Of a stretch of 14,742 bases of DNA, positions 1 through 6,619 are shown one piece after another (positions within the stretch are counted from its first letter, which is position 1; each line of letters starts with the position of its first letter). Under the pieces are notes generated by a model. The model saw only the letters and a list, made by a program, of their open reading frames with translations. It was not told the DNA's origin and ran no database searches. Position numbers and translations under genes: made by a program. Source of the DNA: Chloroflexota bacterium (GTDB lineage Bacteria; Chloroflexota; Anaerolineae; CG2-30-64-16); the NCBI GenBank assembly GCA_029555885.1, contig JAKPQT010000282.1, positions 1-14,742 of the forward strand, read 5' to 3'.

Positions 1-555
1 GATCGGCTGATCGGCTGTTGGACCATCCTGCCCAACTGTGCGCGCGAGTTTCCGCCGCCCGCCGGGTTCCTTACGGCTATGCGCGCGGCGCGCGTGGCTG
101 CGCTGCGCGTTTTCCCGACGTCGCACAAGTACCTGCTCAACAGCGTGGCGATGGGCGACTGGCTGGTCGCGCTGAGCGAGCGCCGCGTCCCGCTGTTCCT
201 TTCGCTGCGCCGCGGGGTCGAGTGGCACGTCATCTACGAGCTGCTGGCCGACTTCCCGACACTGACCTGTGTCATCTGCGACCACGGGCCCTGGGGCGCG
301 GACCGCCTTTTCCGGCCGTTGCTCGCCCGCTATCCCAACGTGCACGTCGAGCTTTCGCAGTACATGCTCGACGGCGGCATCGAGGCGCTGGTAGCGGACT
401 ACGGGCCGGAGCGCATCCTGTTCGGCAGCGGCTTCCCGGAGTCGTACATGGGCGGCATGATTCTGGCCTTGCGCCATGCGCAGATTCCGGACGCGGCGAA
501 ACAGGCTATTGCCGCGGGCAACCTGGAACGGTTGCTGGCATGGGGGGAACCATGA
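1..555 (+). CDS. Amidohydrolase-2 family protein, 5' end outside window (partial)
   Basis: The frame is open from base 1, so the start lies upstream; 184 residues are visible. The C-terminal half of an amidohydrolase-2 (metal-dependent TIM-barrel hydrolase) is recognisable: a strand-6-like CDHGPWG motif, then GPERILFGSGFPES, then the usual tail helix ending IAAGNLERLLA. In the family the strand-8 motif is normally LFGTD(x)P with a metal/catalytic Asp; here that Asp is Gly. The strand-5 His expected near FLSLRRG is also not seen. The metal site therefore looks incomplete, although the N-terminal HxH cannot be examined. The stop overlaps the start of the next amidohydrolase by 4 bases (ATGA), so the two are probably translated together and may form one complex. 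The substrate is unknown. Family assignment is fairly sure; enzymatic activity is doubtful. Confidence 0.8.
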   Translation, partial: DRLIGCWTILPNCAREFPPPAGFLTAMRAARVAALRVFPTSHKYLLNSVAMGDWLVALSERRVPLFLSLRRGVEWHVIYELLADFPTLTCVICDHGPWGADRLFRPLLARYPNVHVELSQYMLDGGIEALVADYGPERILFGSGFPESYMGGMILALRHAQIPDAAKQAIAAGNLERLLAWGEP

Positions 556-1358
556 TCTCCGATTCCGCACTGGCGCGCGAGTTCTGGGCGCACGGCCGCG
601 CGGCCGCCTGCCCCATCTATGACATGCACGGCCACATGGGCGCGTGGCACTCCATCTATTTTCCGCGGCCCGATGCACCCGACATGGTGCGGACGATGGA
701 CGAGTGCGGCGTCCGGCTGTTGGTGTTCTCGCATCACCTGGCGCTCTTTGCGCCCGATATCGGCAACCGGGCCAGCATCGAGGCCGTCCGCCGCTATCCC
801 GACCGGCTGCGCGCGTACTGCGTCATCAATCCGAACCACCCGGAACAGGCGGAGGCGGACCTGGCCGTGTTCGAGTCGCACCGGGACGTCTTCATCGGCT
901 TTAAATTCCTGTCCGACTATCACCACGTCCCGTTGAGCGATGATGGGTACCGGCCTGCGCTCGCATATGCGGACCAGCGCGGCCTGCCGGTGCTGATGCA
1001 CACCTGGGCGGGCAGCCCGTTCGACGGCGCGGCGGAGGTGCGCAAAGTCGCGGAGCGGTATGGCAACTGCCGCTTTCTGCTCGGTCACTCGATCCACGAC
1101 GACTGGCAGGCCGCGATCGCGCTCGCGCGGGAGTTCCCGCAGCTTTACCTGGAGCTGACCGCGGTCTTCGATGACCGCGGTAGCCTGGAAGTGCTGTGCG
1201 GCGAGGCCGGATCAGACCGGCTGCTCTTCGGCACGGACCTGCCGTGGTTCGACCCGCACCATGCGGTGGGCGCGCTGCTCTCCGCGCACATCACCGACGA
1301 CGACCGCCACAACATTTGCCACCGCAATGCAGAGAAACTGCTGGCGGGTCTGCTGTAG
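552..1358 (+). CDS. Amidohydrolase-2 family metal-dependent hydrolase
   Basis: A 268-residue protein of normal length for the amidohydrolase-2 family (TIM-barrel hydrolases and decarboxylases such as the ACMSD-like group). Expected metal-site elements appear in order: HxH in YDMHGHMG (about residue 24-30), GFKFLSDY (strand 4), LMHTWAG (strand 5 His), LLGHSIHDDW (strand 6 His) and LLFGTDLPWFD (strand 8 Asp). The tail HRNAEKLLAGLL is typical. The ATG at 552 overlaps the previous stop, which decides the start; the same frame is open further upstream, but that stretch lies over the previous gene and is not protein-like. Unlike its upstream partner, all catalytic positions look intact, so this is probably the active member of the pair. 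The aminotransferase follows after 21 bases. The substrate cannot be inferred from the sequence. Confidence 0.9.
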   Translation: MISDSALAREFWAHGRAAACPIYDMHGHMGAWHSIYFPRPDAPDMVRTMDECGVRLLVFSHHLALFAPDIGNRASIEAVRRYPDRLRAYCVINPNHPEQAEADLAVFESHRDVFIGFKFLSDYHHVPLSDDGYRPALAYADQRGLPVLMHTWAGSPFDGAAEVRKVAERYGNCRFLLGHSIHDDWQAAIALAREFPQLYLELTAVFDDRGSLEVLCGEAGSDRLLFGTDLPWFDPHHAVGALLSAHITDDDRHNICHRNAEKLLAGLL

Positions 1359-1364
1359 TTACGC

Positions 1365-1370
1365 AAGGAG
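1365..1370 (+). promoter_or_regulatory. Ribosome binding site that decides the aminotransferase start
   Basis: AAGGAG ends 9 bases before the ATG at 1380. An alternative TTG at 1371 touches the site directly and cannot use it, so the ATG is preferred. Confidence 0.75.
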
Positions 1371-1379
1371 TTGCTGGCA

Positions 1380-2645
1380 ATGGCGCAACGCAAGCTCGCG
1401 ATTCACGGCGGGACGCCTGCCCGCCGGCAGGGTTTCCCCCCGATGTACCCCGGCGGCATGAGCATCGGACAGGAGGAAGAAGAGGCCGTTCTCAATGTGC
1501 TCCGCACCAAACGGCTGTTTCGCTACTACGGGCCACAGCCGGGCCTTTCGCTCGTGGATGAGCTGGAGGCTGCGTTCGGCGCACATCACGGCGCGCGGCA
1601 CAGCCTCGCGGTGACGTCGGGCACCGCCGCGCTGATGTGCGGGCTGCAGGGCATCGGCGTCGGGCCGGGCGACGAGGTGATCGTGCCCGCGTACACCTGG
1701 ATTGCGTCAGCGTCCGCGGTACTGGCCGTCGGCGGTATCCCGGTCGTCGCTGAGGTGGACGAGTCGCTGACGCTCGACCCGGCAGATGTCGAGCGCAAGA
1801 TTACCCCCTATACCCGCGCGATCATGGCCGTCCACATGCGCGGGGCGGCGTGCCGGATGGCGGAGCTGCAGGCGATTGCTGCACGCCACAACCTGCGCCT
1901 GATCGAGGACGTGGCCCAGGCGAATGGCGCCAGCTACCACGGGCAGCGGCTCGGCACGCTCGGCCACGTGGGCTGCTTTAGCCTCCAGTTCAATAAGATC
2001 ATTACGTCCGGCGAGGGCGGCATGGTCATCACGAACGACGAGGCGGTCTGGAAGCGGGCAGTCATGTGGCACGACGTCATCGGCGGGCTGCGCAACAACT
2101 TCCCTGCGGACGAAATCATCTGGGGCGTCAACTTCCGCATGGCGGAGCTGCTGGCCGCGGTCGCGCTGGTGCAACTGCGTCGGCTGGACGGGCTGCTCGA
2201 CGCGATGCGCGCCCGTAAGCGGATGCTCAAGGCCGGGCTGGCGGACGTCGCGCAGGCCCGCGGCATCGGCTTCCGCGCGCTGGTGGATCCTGAGGGCGAT
2301 GCGGCCATTGCGCTCGTCATGTTCCTGCCCGATGCTGCGGCCGCGGAGCGTGTGGTCACGGCGCTCCGTGCGGAGAACATCGGCGCGGGTGTGCTCTACC
2401 ACCCCGATCACAGCGACTACCACATCTATCGCCACTGGACGCCGATCATGGCGCAGCGGACCTGGACCGCAGCCGGTGGGCCGTGGCGTTGGGCGCGGCG
2501 CGACATCGAGTACACGCCCGATATGTGCCCGCGCTCGCTGGACCTGCTGGGCCGCGCAGTCCATCTCGACATCAGCCCGCTGCTGACGAACGAGGACGTG
2601 GAAGAGACGCTGGAAGGTCTGACCTCGGTACTGGCGCAAGTCTGA
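1380..2645 (+). CDS. DegT/DnrJ/EryC1/StrS family PLP-dependent aminotransferase
   Basis: A full-length 421-residue protein of the DegT/DnrJ/EryC1/StrS family (fold type I, PLP). Members usually aminate keto-sugars attached to nucleotides; some act on other small molecules such as scyllo-inosose. Visible features are the phosphate-binding SGTAAL (80-85), AYTW (104-107), the EDVAQANGA motif whose Asp177 should contact the PLP pyridine nitrogen, and the Schiff-base lysine, probably K206, in LQFNKIITSGEGG. The usual C-terminal substrate region follows. The ATG at 1380 is chosen for its Shine-Dalgarno site at 1365-1370. The gene is co-directional with the two amidohydrolases (21-base gap) and the DUF362 gene 200 bases downstream, suggesting a shared pathway. 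No nucleotide-sugar synthase or dehydratase is in view, so a nucleotide-sugar substrate is not shown here. Confidence 0.93.
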   Translation: MAQRKLAIHGGTPARRQGFPPMYPGGMSIGQEEEEAVLNVLRTKRLFRYYGPQPGLSLVDELEAAFGAHHGARHSLAVTSGTAALMCGLQGIGVGPGDEVIVPAYTWIASASAVLAVGGIPVVAEVDESLTLDPADVERKITPYTRAIMAVHMRGAACRMAELQAIAARHNLRLIEDVAQANGASYHGQRLGTLGHVGCFSLQFNKIITSGEGGMVITNDEAVWKRAVMWHDVIGGLRNNFPADEIIWGVNFRMAELLAAVALVQLRRLDGLLDAMRARKRMLKAGLADVAQARGIGFRALVDPEGDAAIALVMFLPDAAAAERVVTALRAENIGAGVLYHPDHSDYHIYRHWTPIMAQRTWTAAGGPWRWARRDIEYTPDMCPRSLDLLGRAVHLDISPLLTNEDVEETLEGLTSVLAQV

Positions 2646-2647
2646 CG

Positions 2648-2716
2648 GACGGCGCAAGCATCCTGAGCGGGTAGACGGCGCAATGCTCCACACGCACGTT
2701 GGCCAGTCGAAGGATG
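2648..2716 (+). repeat. Dispersed repeat, family 1, intergenic copy A
   Basis: The block reads GACGGCGCAA (2648-2657), GCATCCTGAGCGG (2658-2670), a second GACGGCGCAA (2674-2683), CTCCACACG (2686-2694), then GGCCAGTCGAAGGATG (2701-2716). CATCCT and AGGATG form short inverted ends. Related blocks are found inside two protein genes at 11013-11071 and 12724-12788. The rest of the 2646-2845 gap shows no gene; a promoter for the next gene may be there, but I cannot point to one. Confidence 0.7.
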
Positions 2717-2845
2717 ACGGGCGACTGCGGCAGATACCGGTTGCGTGCGGTCGGTCACTCGTCATCAATCGTGATACAGACAACTGACATTGTAAACGCG
2801 CTCCGGGACACTGACGCCAACCATTGATGACGGGGGAGGGCAACT

Positions 2846-4072
2846 GTGCCACGACCGTATACCGTGCGCGCGGTGCACTGCGACCACCGCGCCGGCGACG
2901 AAGAAATCTACGCGGCGCTCGTCCGCGCGACGCAGCCGCTCGACCGCGCCTGGGAGAAGTTGCGCCGGGCGCGCCGCATCGGCATCAAGTTCAACCATCA
3001 CTGGGGCGAGCACCATGTGGTGATGCATGCGGGCCACCGGCAGCAGCTTGTCAGCGACCAGGTGGGCCGCGCGGTGCTGCGGCTGCTGCGTGAGCGGACG
3101 CAGGCCGATATCTTCGTGGTGGACGTCGGCGTCGAGCGCAACCTGCCGGAAGACCCGCCGGAATCGCTCGTTCAACTCCGTGAGGTCATGGCCGAGTACG
3201 ACGTCCCGTTCGTGGATGGGCGCACGGACCCGGTCGAGTGGGTGGATGTGCCGGGCGGCGGCCAAATGTTCCGCCGCTATCCCGTCCCGCGCTCGACGAC
3301 CGAGGCCGATGCAATGATCTCGGTGCAGAAGCTCAAGAATCACTCGTTCATGGGCATTACGCTGTGCTTGAAGAACCTGTTCGGCCTGATGCCGCTGCAG
3401 CCGGATGGCCGGCCGCGCAGCTACTATCACCATCTCGTCCGCATGCCGTACATGCTGGCCGACCTGGGGCGCATCTACGACCCGGTGCTCAACATCCTGG
3501 ACGGGCTGGTGTGCCAGGCCGGGCAGGAGTGGGGGCCGGGCGACCACCCGCGCATCGCCAACACGCTCATCGCGGGCGACCAGGTCATCGCGACCGATGC
3601 GGTCGGCGCACACCTGATGGGCCACGACCCGCAGTCTGACTGGCTGACCGAGCCGTTTCATCGCGACCGCAACGCGCTGCTCATCGCGGCGCTGGGCGGC
3701 TTCGGCACGGTAGACCTGGCCGAGATGGACTACGCGTCGGAGGTGGAGGCGCCCGTGGGCGAGTTCTTCTCGCGGGTAACAGACCCGCGAGAGACGGTGC
3801 TAAGCTGGCGGCGCACCACCGCGGAGCAGGGCCTGTACTACCGCGACCACATGCATGAGATCGCGCGTGAGCACGCGGGCCGATACATCCTGCTGCACAT
3901 GAACAAAGTCGTGTGGTCGGAGACCGAGGGCAATCTGAACGTGAGCCGCCGCGACCTGGCGGGCCTGTATAAGGATCAGGCGCTCTGGATGAAGTACGTG
4001 GACCCGGATGAGGCCGAGGGCGAGCACTACGAGGTCTACGAGGACACGCTGGCAAACTTCCCGGCCGGTTGA
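2846..4072 (+). CDS. DUF362 domain-containing protein
   Basis: A 408-residue protein with the DUF362 core in its first ~290 residues. The signature is VQKLKNHSFMGITLCLKNL (160-178) followed by FGLMP, and then DG (219-220), IANTLIAGDQVIATDAVGA (237-255). These positions are typical of the family, whose biochemical role is poorly defined. Many DUF362 proteins carry a C-terminal 4Fe-4S ferredoxin domain; none is present here (no CxxCxxC cluster), and the last ~115 residues form an extension I do not recognise. The start is a GTG preceded by GGGGGAGGG (2832-2840), 5 bases away. The gene lies 200 bases after the aminotransferase on the same strand, and is probably part of the same functional cluster. 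No signal peptide or membrane segment is visible, so it should be cytoplasmic. Confidence 0.85.
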   Translation: MPRPYTVRAVHCDHRAGDEEIYAALVRATQPLDRAWEKLRRARRIGIKFNHHWGEHHVVMHAGHRQQLVSDQVGRAVLRLLRERTQADIFVVDVGVERNLPEDPPESLVQLREVMAEYDVPFVDGRTDPVEWVDVPGGGQMFRRYPVPRSTTEADAMISVQKLKNHSFMGITLCLKNLFGLMPLQPDGRPRSYYHHLVRMPYMLADLGRIYDPVLNILDGLVCQAGQEWGPGDHPRIANTLIAGDQVIATDAVGAHLMGHDPQSDWLTEPFHRDRNALLIAALGGFGTVDLAEMDYASEVEAPVGEFFSRVTDPRETVLSWRRTTAEQGLYYRDHMHEIAREHAGRYILLHMNKVVWSETEGNLNVSRRDLAGLYKDQALWMKYVDPDEAEGEHYEVYEDTLANFPAG

Positions 4073-4095
4073 TGTCAGGAAGCCCAGATGGAGGC

Positions 4096-4165
4096 GGAGT
4101 CGAGGCTTCAGCCGGTTAGGTCGCCTCTGTGCGTACACGCCCAATCCGGCGAAAGCCTCGACTCC
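4096..4165. repeat. Dispersed palindromic repeat, family 2, intergenic copy (20-base arms)
   Basis: Left arm GGAGTCGAGGCTTCAGCCGG (4096-4115) is nearly perfectly complementary to the right arm CCGGCGAAAGCCTCGACTCC (4146-4165), with about two mismatches and a 30-base loop. It starts 23 bases after the DUF362 stop and could act as a transcript end or RNA-stabilising hairpin, although there is no T-run. The left half reappears, inverted, inside the GT39 gene at 12402-12451. Confidence 0.8.
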
Positions 4166-4230
4166 AATCTTCGGTAGAGCATTACATTAGAGACTGGTAA
4201 GTTGATACGCTCATAGTTGCCTGAGGAGCC

Positions 4231-4686
4231 ATGTCGGAATACGACACACCGTACTGCAATGCATCCGGCCACTGGACCGTCGCGACGCGGCTGCGCGTGC
4301 GCTTCTACGAGACGGATCAGATGGGCGTAGTGCATCACAGCGTTTACATCCGCTGGTTCGAAGAAGGGCGCAGCGCGTTCACGCGCGCCCTGGGCTATCC
4401 CTACTCGCGCATGGAGTCCGAAGGGTTATCCCTGGCCGTCACTGAGGTGCAGGCACGCTACTACCATCCCGCGCGCTACGACGAAGAAGTGGCGGTGATC
4501 TGCTCCCTGGAGGAGTTCCAGAGCCGGGGCCTGACTTTCAGTTACGAGGTGCGTCGCGCGGCGGACGAGACGTTGCTCGTCACCGGGCGGACGAAGCACA
4601 TCTCCGTGGATCATCAGGGCCGTGTCATGCGTATCCCCGACGCCGTGCGCTGTGGGCTGCTCGCGGGGGCGGCTGGTCACGAGTAG
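4231..4686 (+). CDS. Acyl-CoA thioesterase, YbgC/FadM-like hotdog fold
   Basis: A 151-residue protein with the 4HBT hotdog fold, about the usual length of YbgC/FadM-type thioesterases, which hydrolyse acyl-CoA thioesters in the cytoplasm. The signature RFYETDQMGVVHHSVYIRWF (24-43) holds the conserved catalytic Asp (D29) and the long helix with E44; later the typical GRTKHISVDHQGRV near the C-terminus. The ATG at 4231 has GAGGAG at 4223-4228. It stands 158 bases from the DUF362 gene, with a palindromic repeat between, so it may have its own promoter, though I cannot identify one with confidence. The MATE gene follows 53 bases later. The specific acyl substrate (short-chain, aromatic or long-chain) cannot be told. 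Confidence 0.9.
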   Translation: MSEYDTPYCNASGHWTVATRLRVRFYETDQMGVVHHSVYIRWFEEGRSAFTRALGYPYSRMESEGLSLAVTEVQARYYHPARYDEEVAVICSLEEFQSRGLTFSYEVRRAADETLLVTGRTKHISVDHQGRVMRIPDAVRCGLLAGAAGHE

Positions 4687-4739
4687 GGGTCAGCATCCGG
4701 CTGAAACCCATCCTTACGCCGAATCGAGAGTCAAAACCT

Positions 4740-6113
4740 TTGCAACTGTCACGGATATTCATGCAGCGTCTGGGGCTGGGCGGTCGCTCGGTGGACATCA
4801 CGCATGGCCGGCTGCGTGACAACATCTGGCAGCTCAGTTGGCCGCTGATGATCAGCCAGGGCCTGTCATTCTTCCCTGGCCTGTATGATGCCTATTGGCT
4901 CGGCCAACTGGGGTCATATGCGCTGGCCGCAGCGACCATTGCGATCACGCTCCGCATCACCCTCATTAGCGTGTTGATGGCACTCAGCGGAGCGAGCGCT
5001 GCGGTCATCAGCCGGTATGTCGGCGCAGAAGAACATGAGCTGGCGAACCGGGCCGCGACGCAGGCGGTGATCCTGTTCGTGCTGGCCTCCGGCGGCCTGG
5101 GGATCCTCGGCCTGGTGTTCATCGAGCCGCTGCTGACGTTGGCGGGCGCGAGCGGCGACCTGCTGGCTCCAACCATCGCGTATGCGCGCGTGATTTTCGC
5201 CGGACTCATCGCCCTGGAAATGGTGCCCAGCATGGGTAACATGTTGAGCTCCTCCGGCAATCCTCAGCTTTCGCTCCAGATGAACCTGCTGACCTTGTTC
5301 TCGTTCCTGGCACTGGAACCGCTGCTCATCTGGCTCGGATTGGGTGTCACCGGCGCGGCGCTGGCCCTGGTGCTGGCGAATACAGCGGGGATGTGTTACG
5401 GGCTGTTCCTGCTGGCGAGCGGCCGGGCCGCAGTGCGCATCGAGCGACGCTATGCCCGCCCGGACCCGGTCATGATGTGGCGCATCCTGCGCATCGCCAT
5501 CCCGGGCATCATCCAGAAGGGCATTCCGAACCTGACCAACACCATCTTCCTGCGCTTCATGGCCGGCTATGGCGCGACGCCCGTCGCAGCCTTCAGCCTG
5601 TTTGGCCGCCAGAGCGGGCTGCTGCTTGCGCCCGCCGGCGGACTGAGCGTCACTGCGCCGGCGATGGTGGGGCAGAATCTCGGGGCGGGCCAGCCGATGC
5701 GCGCGGCCCGTGCGGTCAAGCTCATCGCCGCGGCTACGGGAGTGAGCGGGGCGCTGTTGCTCGGACTGCTGATTCTCTTTGCCAGACCTGCCTATGCGGC
5801 CTTCACATCAGACCCGGAGACCATCACCCTGGGAGTGCAGGTCATTGGCGTGCTCTCGCTTTACCGGCTGCTGCTCCTGCTGAGCACGGTGCTGGACGGC
5901 GCGCTGACCGGCGCGGGCGATACGGTATCGCCGATGGTGGTCAACTTCATTGCGCAGATCCTGGTGCTGTTGCCCGCAGTGTGGCTGCTTTCGACGGTCG
6001 CGGGCTGGGGGGTATACGGCATTTTCTGGGCGCTCGTCATCGGGTTCGGCGTGCAGGCGCTGTTGATGGCGTTGCGCTTCCGGCAGGGGCGCTGGCAGAG
6101 CCAGCGGATCTGA
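4740..6113 (+). CDS. MATE family efflux transporter
   Basis: A 457-residue membrane protein with about 12 hydrophobic segments in two homologous MatE halves. Typical landmarks: the first helix region WPLMISQGLSFFPGLYDAYW, then LAAATIAITLR, ISRYVGAEE in the first half, and in the second half IPGIIQKGIPNLTNTIFLRF, VGQNLGAGQPMRA and LDGALTGAGDTVSP. These proteins export small organic compounds or drugs using a Na+ or H+ gradient; some export lipid-linked or natural products. The substrate cannot be read from the sequence. The start is uncertain: TTG at 4740 has a weak GAGAG 9 bases upstream; the alternative ATG at 4761 would give a 450-residue protein and lacks a clear ribosome site. The gene ends convergently with the minus-strand group, with a palindrome between. 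Confidence 0.93.
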   Translation: MQLSRIFMQRLGLGGRSVDITHGRLRDNIWQLSWPLMISQGLSFFPGLYDAYWLGQLGSYALAAATIAITLRITLISVLMALSGASAAVISRYVGAEEHELANRAATQAVILFVLASGGLGILGLVFIEPLLTLAGASGDLLAPTIAYARVIFAGLIALEMVPSMGNMLSSSGNPQLSLQMNLLTLFSFLALEPLLIWLGLGVTGAALALVLANTAGMCYGLFLLASGRAAVRIERRYARPDPVMMWRILRIAIPGIIQKGIPNLTNTIFLRFMAGYGATPVAAFSLFGRQSGLLLAPAGGLSVTAPAMVGQNLGAGQPMRAARAVKLIAAATGVSGALLLGLLILFARPAYAAFTSDPETITLGVQVIGVLSLYRLLLLLSTVLDGALTGAGDTVSPMVVNFIAQILVLLPAVWLLSTVAGWGVYGIFWALVIGFGVQALLMALRFRQGRWQSQRI

Positions 6114-6121
6114 TCAAGAGC

Positions 6122-6162
6122 CTTTGCGGTCGTGCCAGGCACTGCCTGGCACGACCGCAAAG
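6122..6162. terminator. Perfect 41-base palindrome between convergent genes
   Basis: Arm CTTTGCGGTCGTGCCAGGCA (6122-6141), one centre base, then its exact complement (6143-6162). It lies 8 bases after the MATE stop and 10 bases before the end of the minus-strand gene, so it is placed as a two-way terminator. There is no T-run on either side, so a simple intrinsic terminator is not certain; it may also be a dispersed repeat that has settled there. Confidence 0.55.
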
Positions 6163-6172
6163 CCGACTAAAG

Positions 6173-6619
6173 TCAGTCGTCGCCCTCGCCATCCGCGACA
6201 GAGGGTTCATCCTCGGGTGCGCGCGGGTCCCAGCGTTCTATCACGTGGCGCTGGATAACGATCGCGCCGTCGGGCGTCTCCAACTCCAGCGCACCCAGGT
6301 CCCACCATTTCACCCGCCCCGCTTTGACCTGTCCGTTCCAGAGGTGCAGCGTGATGGGCGTATCGTTCATGCGCGCCTGGACCAGCGCCCGGCTGAGCGC
6401 CTTGCGCGGCCAGTCCAGCCGCCACCGCAGCTCCTCGAACGGCTGCTCGTAATACCCGGCAATGAGCCGGATCGATGCGTCATCGCCCACCGCCCGATAG
6501 CGCTGCTCCATCTGCCGGTAGACGCCCTTCGTCAGGTCAGGCAGGGCCGTTTCGATGTCCAGCGGCGTCACGCCCCCGCGCTGTGCGCGCAGGAGACGCA
6601 GATAGTCACCCAGGCTCAT
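6173..6619 (-). CDS. XRE-like HTH / Hfq-Sm-like fusion protein, short member
   Basis: A 148-residue protein. Residues 3-68 show an XRE-type helix-turn-helix pattern (GDYLRLLRAQRGGVTPLD... YRQMEQRYR...RLIAGYYEQPFEEL). Residues ~86-131 resemble the Hfq/Sm fold: TPITLHLWNGQVKAGRVKWW then DLGALELE and IVIQRHVIERWDP. Aligned by eye to Hfq, the NG turn (95-96), G101, D107 and the H125 of the KHAI-like motif (here RHVI) all fit. The tail is acidic. ATG overlaps the stop of the upstream homologous fusion (ATGA), so translation is probably coupled and the two may form mixed rings. Role is not known; RNA or DNA binding is inferred. Another small SH3-like barrel is possible. It is the last gene of the minus-strand group. 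Confidence 0.7.
   Translation of the reverse strand: MSLGDYLRLLRAQRGGVTPLDIETALPDLTKGVYRQMEQRYRAVGDDASIRLIAGYYEQPFEELRWRLDWPRKALSRALVQARMNDTPITLHLWNGQVKAGRVKWWDLGALELETPDGAIVIQRHVIERWDPRAPEDEPSVADGEGDD

Noticed and set aside
18..551. N-terminal extension of the second amidohydrolase frame back to base 18
   Set aside because: This stretch is an off-frame reading of the first amidohydrolase; the ATG at 552 with its 4-base overlap is the better start.
1707..2852. A long open frame (about 380 codons) on the minus strand opposite the aminotransferase
   Set aside because: Arg/His/Pro-rich translation without domain pattern; it is the antisense shadow common in GC-rich genes. The plus-strand aminotransferase has all catalytic motifs.
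4166..4230. Promoter upstream of the thioesterase
   Set aside because: Several AT-rich hexamers exist, but none pairs with a -35 at a good distance, so I do not call one.
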